A program made the position numbers and the translations under genes. Positions 4,711-6,630 of a stretch of 6,630 nt of DNA are shown here, piece after piece. The stretch is from positions 1 to 6,630 of the forward strand of contig DAOVUK010000188.1 in assembly GCA_030632625.1 (NCBI GenBank), given 5' to 3'. Position 1 is the stretch's first letter, and each line of letters begins with the position of its first letter. The DNA comes from Gammaproteobacteria bacterium. Its GTDB lineage: Bacteria; Pseudomonadota; Gammaproteobacteria; GRL18. The notes beneath the pieces were generated by a model. That model saw only the letters and a list, made by a program, of their open reading frames with translations, did no database searches and was not told where the DNA came from.

Positions 4711-6432
4711 TCACGGTTCAACCAATAGCATTTCCAGTTTGTCACCATTAGAGATGACCAGGTAACTTTTCAGGTTCTTAAGTGATCTAATATCCTTCAA
4801 TTTTAAGTAGCCTTTTATTTGCTCTATTCCCTGCTGTTTCTTTTGCTCCCAGTCTTTATTTTTCTTTTTGCTGAATTTAAGTTCAAACAGATATTGGTAA
4901 TTGATATCAAAGGGGCTTCTTTGTAGAAGCATAATATCAGGGTATTTTTTATTCACTTCTGCTTCGGATTTGATAAAGTAAAAGTCTGAGCTGTTTAAAA
5001 GGGTGAGCATTAGGGTTTGCAGGTGTTTTTCACTAAAGTTTTGAATATCACGATTGGAGAGTAAATTCACTACTTTTTTGAGTTCGCTTTCAAACGGCTT
5101 GATTTGATGATTAATGGCCAGTTCAAATAAGGCATTTTCCAGTTTTTGAGTATTAAATTTAAGTTGGGTTCTTTGTTCAATTTCAGCCTGAAAATAGTTA
5201 AAGTAGAGGTGTTTGATGACATAATTAGGAATGGTAAATTTAATTTTATTGAGTTGCTGTTCTTTTATGGTCACAAAGCCCATAGCAAACAGCAAGGTAA
5301 TGAACTCATCCCGAGCAAAGCTATCTCCCGTGCTACTGCCAAAGTTAAATTTATCTTTAAGAGTTGCCAGAACTTCACCTTCGTATATTAGTTCGTTTAA
5401 GACCTCGTAATTAGCTTCTTTATCCCCGATATTAAAAAGTTGCATGATTCTGCCATAGTCGCTGGCTATATTACTGTCGAGCATTTTCATGGGATATTGA
5501 CAGGTTTTACTATTGTACTTTTTGACAAAGTACATCACTAAACTGGCATTATAGAGCGTATTTTCAGCATCCACGGAGAATTTGTAGCCATTATAAAAAT
5601 GAGTGATATCCTGGAAGAGTTTGTCTTGATGCTCTTTATGCTTGAGTTCAATACACTCATCCTGCAGAGTGTTGAGTACGATTTTCGTTTCGTTGGGTGT
5701 AAAACCTGCCAGTTCATTAAAAATGCTGTCATTGCTGATGTTATCACCAATATTAAAGCCACTGGTCAGGCTATCCAGGGTGATGGGTGTGACACCAGTA
5801 ATGAATAGCTTTTCGACAACACCAGTTTGAGTGGCGGTTTTGATGGTTTCATAAAAACTGCGAACAAAACCGCCCTTGCCAACTATTTCTTTAAATAACT
5901 CAAAGTCTGAGCCCAGTATTGAATTGGCAAAGTGATCGTATTCATCAATCAGAAGGTAAATTTTGTCTTCCTGGGTTATCTCAAAAAATGCGCTCATTTG
6001 CGATTCAGGTGTGTCTCTCTTTGAAAGTCGTTGCCAATCTTCCTGGGTATAGCCATATTTTTTTAAAAAGCCCAGCAATGCATCTTTGATTTTATAGTTA
6101 AATCCCTGATAAATACTCTCATAATTGTCCGTCACAATACCGCTAAATTCCAGAAACAGTATCTTATAACTACTTTTTAGTTTGGTCGGATATTTGCCAA
6201 TGTATAAGTCACTAAAAAGTGAATCCCAGTTGTTTTGATGGTATTCATCGTAGTAATACCACAAAGTGGAAATAAACAGGGATTTACCAAAACGTCGTGG
6301 GCGCAAAAAGATGGCAAAATCAACCTGTTGTTCCAGTTGTTCTATAAAACGGGTTTTATCAATGTACAGGCTATTGGTTTCAATCAGTTGTTTGAAGTTG
6401 CTTGTGCCATAGGGGATTCTTTTGTGTTTCAT
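4711..6432 (-). CDS. AAA-ATPase with C-terminal PD-(D/E)XK nuclease-like domain
   Basis: This 573-residue protein matches the AAA-ATPase_like (PF09820) plus PDDEXK_9 (PF08011) family, often present in many copies in bacterial genomes; its function is poorly known. The N-terminus, IPYGTSNFKQLIETN and YIDKTRFIEQL, is the family signature. The nucleotide-binding loop is LRPRRFGKS (43-51), and the Walker B stretch is IYLLIDEYDHF (158-168) with D163 and E164. FITGVTPI (210-217) and NGYKF (281-285) are further conserved blocks. The nuclease-like domain has D499 in YPDIMLL, E517 and K519 in LFELKF, and QIKGY (538-542), so the catalytic set looks complete. The frame opens earlier with TTG at 6486, but ATG 6432 fits the family start and has a promoter six bases upstream. 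No partner gene is adjacent. A frameshifted tail of a paralogue lies at about 3384-3475. Confidence 0.88.
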   Translation of the reverse strand: MKHKRIPYGTSNFKQLIETNSLYIDKTRFIEQLEQQVDFAIFLRPRRFGKSLFISTLWYYYDEYHQNNWDSLFSDLYIGKYPTKLKSSYKILFLEFSGIVTDNYESIYQGFNYKIKDALLGFLKKYGYTQEDWQRLSKRDTPESQMSAFFEITQEDKIYLLIDEYDHFANSILGSDFELFKEIVGKGGFVRSFYETIKTATQTGVVEKLFITGVTPITLDSLTSGFNIGDNISNDSIFNELAGFTPNETKIVLNTLQDECIELKHKEHQDKLFQDITHFYNGYKFSVDAENTLYNASLVMYFVKKYNSKTCQYPMKMLDSNIASDYGRIMQLFNIGDKEANYEVLNELIYEGEVLATLKDKFNFGSSTGDSFARDEFITLLFAMGFVTIKEQQLNKIKFTIPNYVIKHLYFNYFQAEIEQRTQLKFNTQKLENALFELAINHQIKPFESELKKVVNLLSNRDIQNFSEKHLQTLMLTLLNSSDFYFIKSEAEVNKKYPDIMLLQRSPFDINYQYLFELKFSKKKNKDWEQKKQQGIEQIKGYLKLKDIRSLKNLKSYLVISNGDKLEMLLVEP

Positions 6433-6438
6433 CTTGCT

Positions 6439-6467
6439 ATCATAGAACAGCTCATGCTGATCATCAA
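6439..6467 (-). promoter_or_regulatory. Candidate sigma70 promoter of the AAA-ATPase gene
   Basis: On the minus strand, TTGATG (6467-6462) and TATGAT (6444-6439) are separated by 17 bases, and the -10 ends six bases before ATG 6432. The geometry is the same as upstream of tnpB, again implying a leaderless or near-leaderless message. Confidence 0.45.
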
Positions 6468-6498
6468 TCCTGAGCAAGCACTTCAAAACCCAAATACA

Positions 6499-6545
6499 GG
6501 GGTACTGCCTTCGGGGCGCACCCCAAGAGTACTTCCTTCGGGGCG
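6499..6545. repeat. Two 20-base TTCG-centred repeat units upstream of AAA-ATPase
   Basis: GGGGTACTGCCTTCGGGGCG (6499-6518) and AGAGTACTTCCTTCGGGGCG (6526-6545) are direct repeats with 27-base spacing. GGGGT (6499-6503) can pair with ACCCC (6520-6524), enclosing GCC-TTCG-GGC, so a stable small hairpin is likely. Related sequence lies on the other side of the AAA-ATPase gene (4631-4700). A REP-like palindromic repeat is one reading. Confidence 0.6.
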
Positions 6546-6548
6546 TAG

Positions 6549-6614
6549 GTTATAAATATTGCACAGAAGGACGGTGATGCTGCAATTATTGCCGGAGATG
6601 GTGACATCACTTGA
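6549..6614 (+). other. Possible C-terminal coding remnant
   Basis: The plus strand reads NIAQKDGDAAIIAGDGDIT and then TGA (6612-6614). An in-frame stop at 6546-6548, in the repeat just before it, leaves only about 21 codons. The composition looks protein-like, but I recognise no family and there is no start codon. It may be the tail of a gene broken by the repeat, or chance. Confidence 0.2.
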
Positions 6615-6630
6615 TACAAAGAAGTATTTC

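Noticed and set aside
6433..6486. TTG start giving the AAA-ATPase 18 extra residues
   Set aside because: The family signature begins right after ATG 6432, and a promoter-like sequence lies within the proposed extension.

Overview
The window is AT-rich accessory DNA, probably chromosomal, from a bacterium. Mixed toxin-antitoxin (TA) modules, a TnpB-only transposon, palindromic miniature elements and a PF09820-type AAA-ATPase/nuclease fit a repeat-rich gammaproteobacterium (for example a sulfur oxidiser or marine symbiont). That placement is a weak inference, because no rRNA or housekeeping gene is present. No tRNA, rRNA or CRISPR array was seen.

Layout, left to right. Positions 1-158 hold a palindromic MITE-like element cut by the window edge. 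A short decayed sulfotransferase tail follows (about 245-304, minus). The minus strand from 3179 down to 337 is one co-directional block: a complete sulfotransferase gene (3179-2259), a DUF4258-type toxin gene whose ATG overlaps the sulfotransferase stop (2262), and a small YgiT/MqsA-like antitoxin (546-337). An IS200/IS605-type tnpB-only element (621-1999) is inserted inside the toxin gene. Removing those 1379 bp rejoins a 107-residue toxin reading frame, so the toxin is split and the antitoxin is now an orphan. The bases just outside the element's right end are the predicted TnpB guide, and they come from the toxin gene.

Positions 3208-3342 are a second, complete copy of the MITE-like element. 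Positions about 3384-3475 are a frameshifted tail of an AAA-ATPase/nuclease gene. A plus-strand TA operon follows: a Phd-UPF0175 fusion antitoxin (3518-3841) and a DUF3368 PIN-domain toxin (3834-4340, TTG start, 8-nt overlap). Then come a truncated second sulfotransferase tail (4459-4623, about 90% identical to the complete gene), a small palindromic repeat, and the complete AAA-ATPase/PD-(D/E)XK gene (6432-4711). Its upstream side carries related TTCG-centred repeats (6499-6545).

Interpretation. Read on the minus strand, the order is complete AAA-ATPase, sulfotransferase tail, PIN TA module, AAA-ATPase tail, MITE, complete sulfotransferase, DUF4258 TA module, sulfotransferase tail. This looks like a tandemly duplicated [AAA-ATPase - sulfotransferase] block that decayed in a complementary way: each copy kept one intact gene and only the 3' tail of the other. 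A TA module now sits beside each tail. I see no sign of a new enzymatic system. The notable features are the reversible-looking toxin interruption with a guide directed at the toxin gene, and the gene-tail/TA-module architecture.
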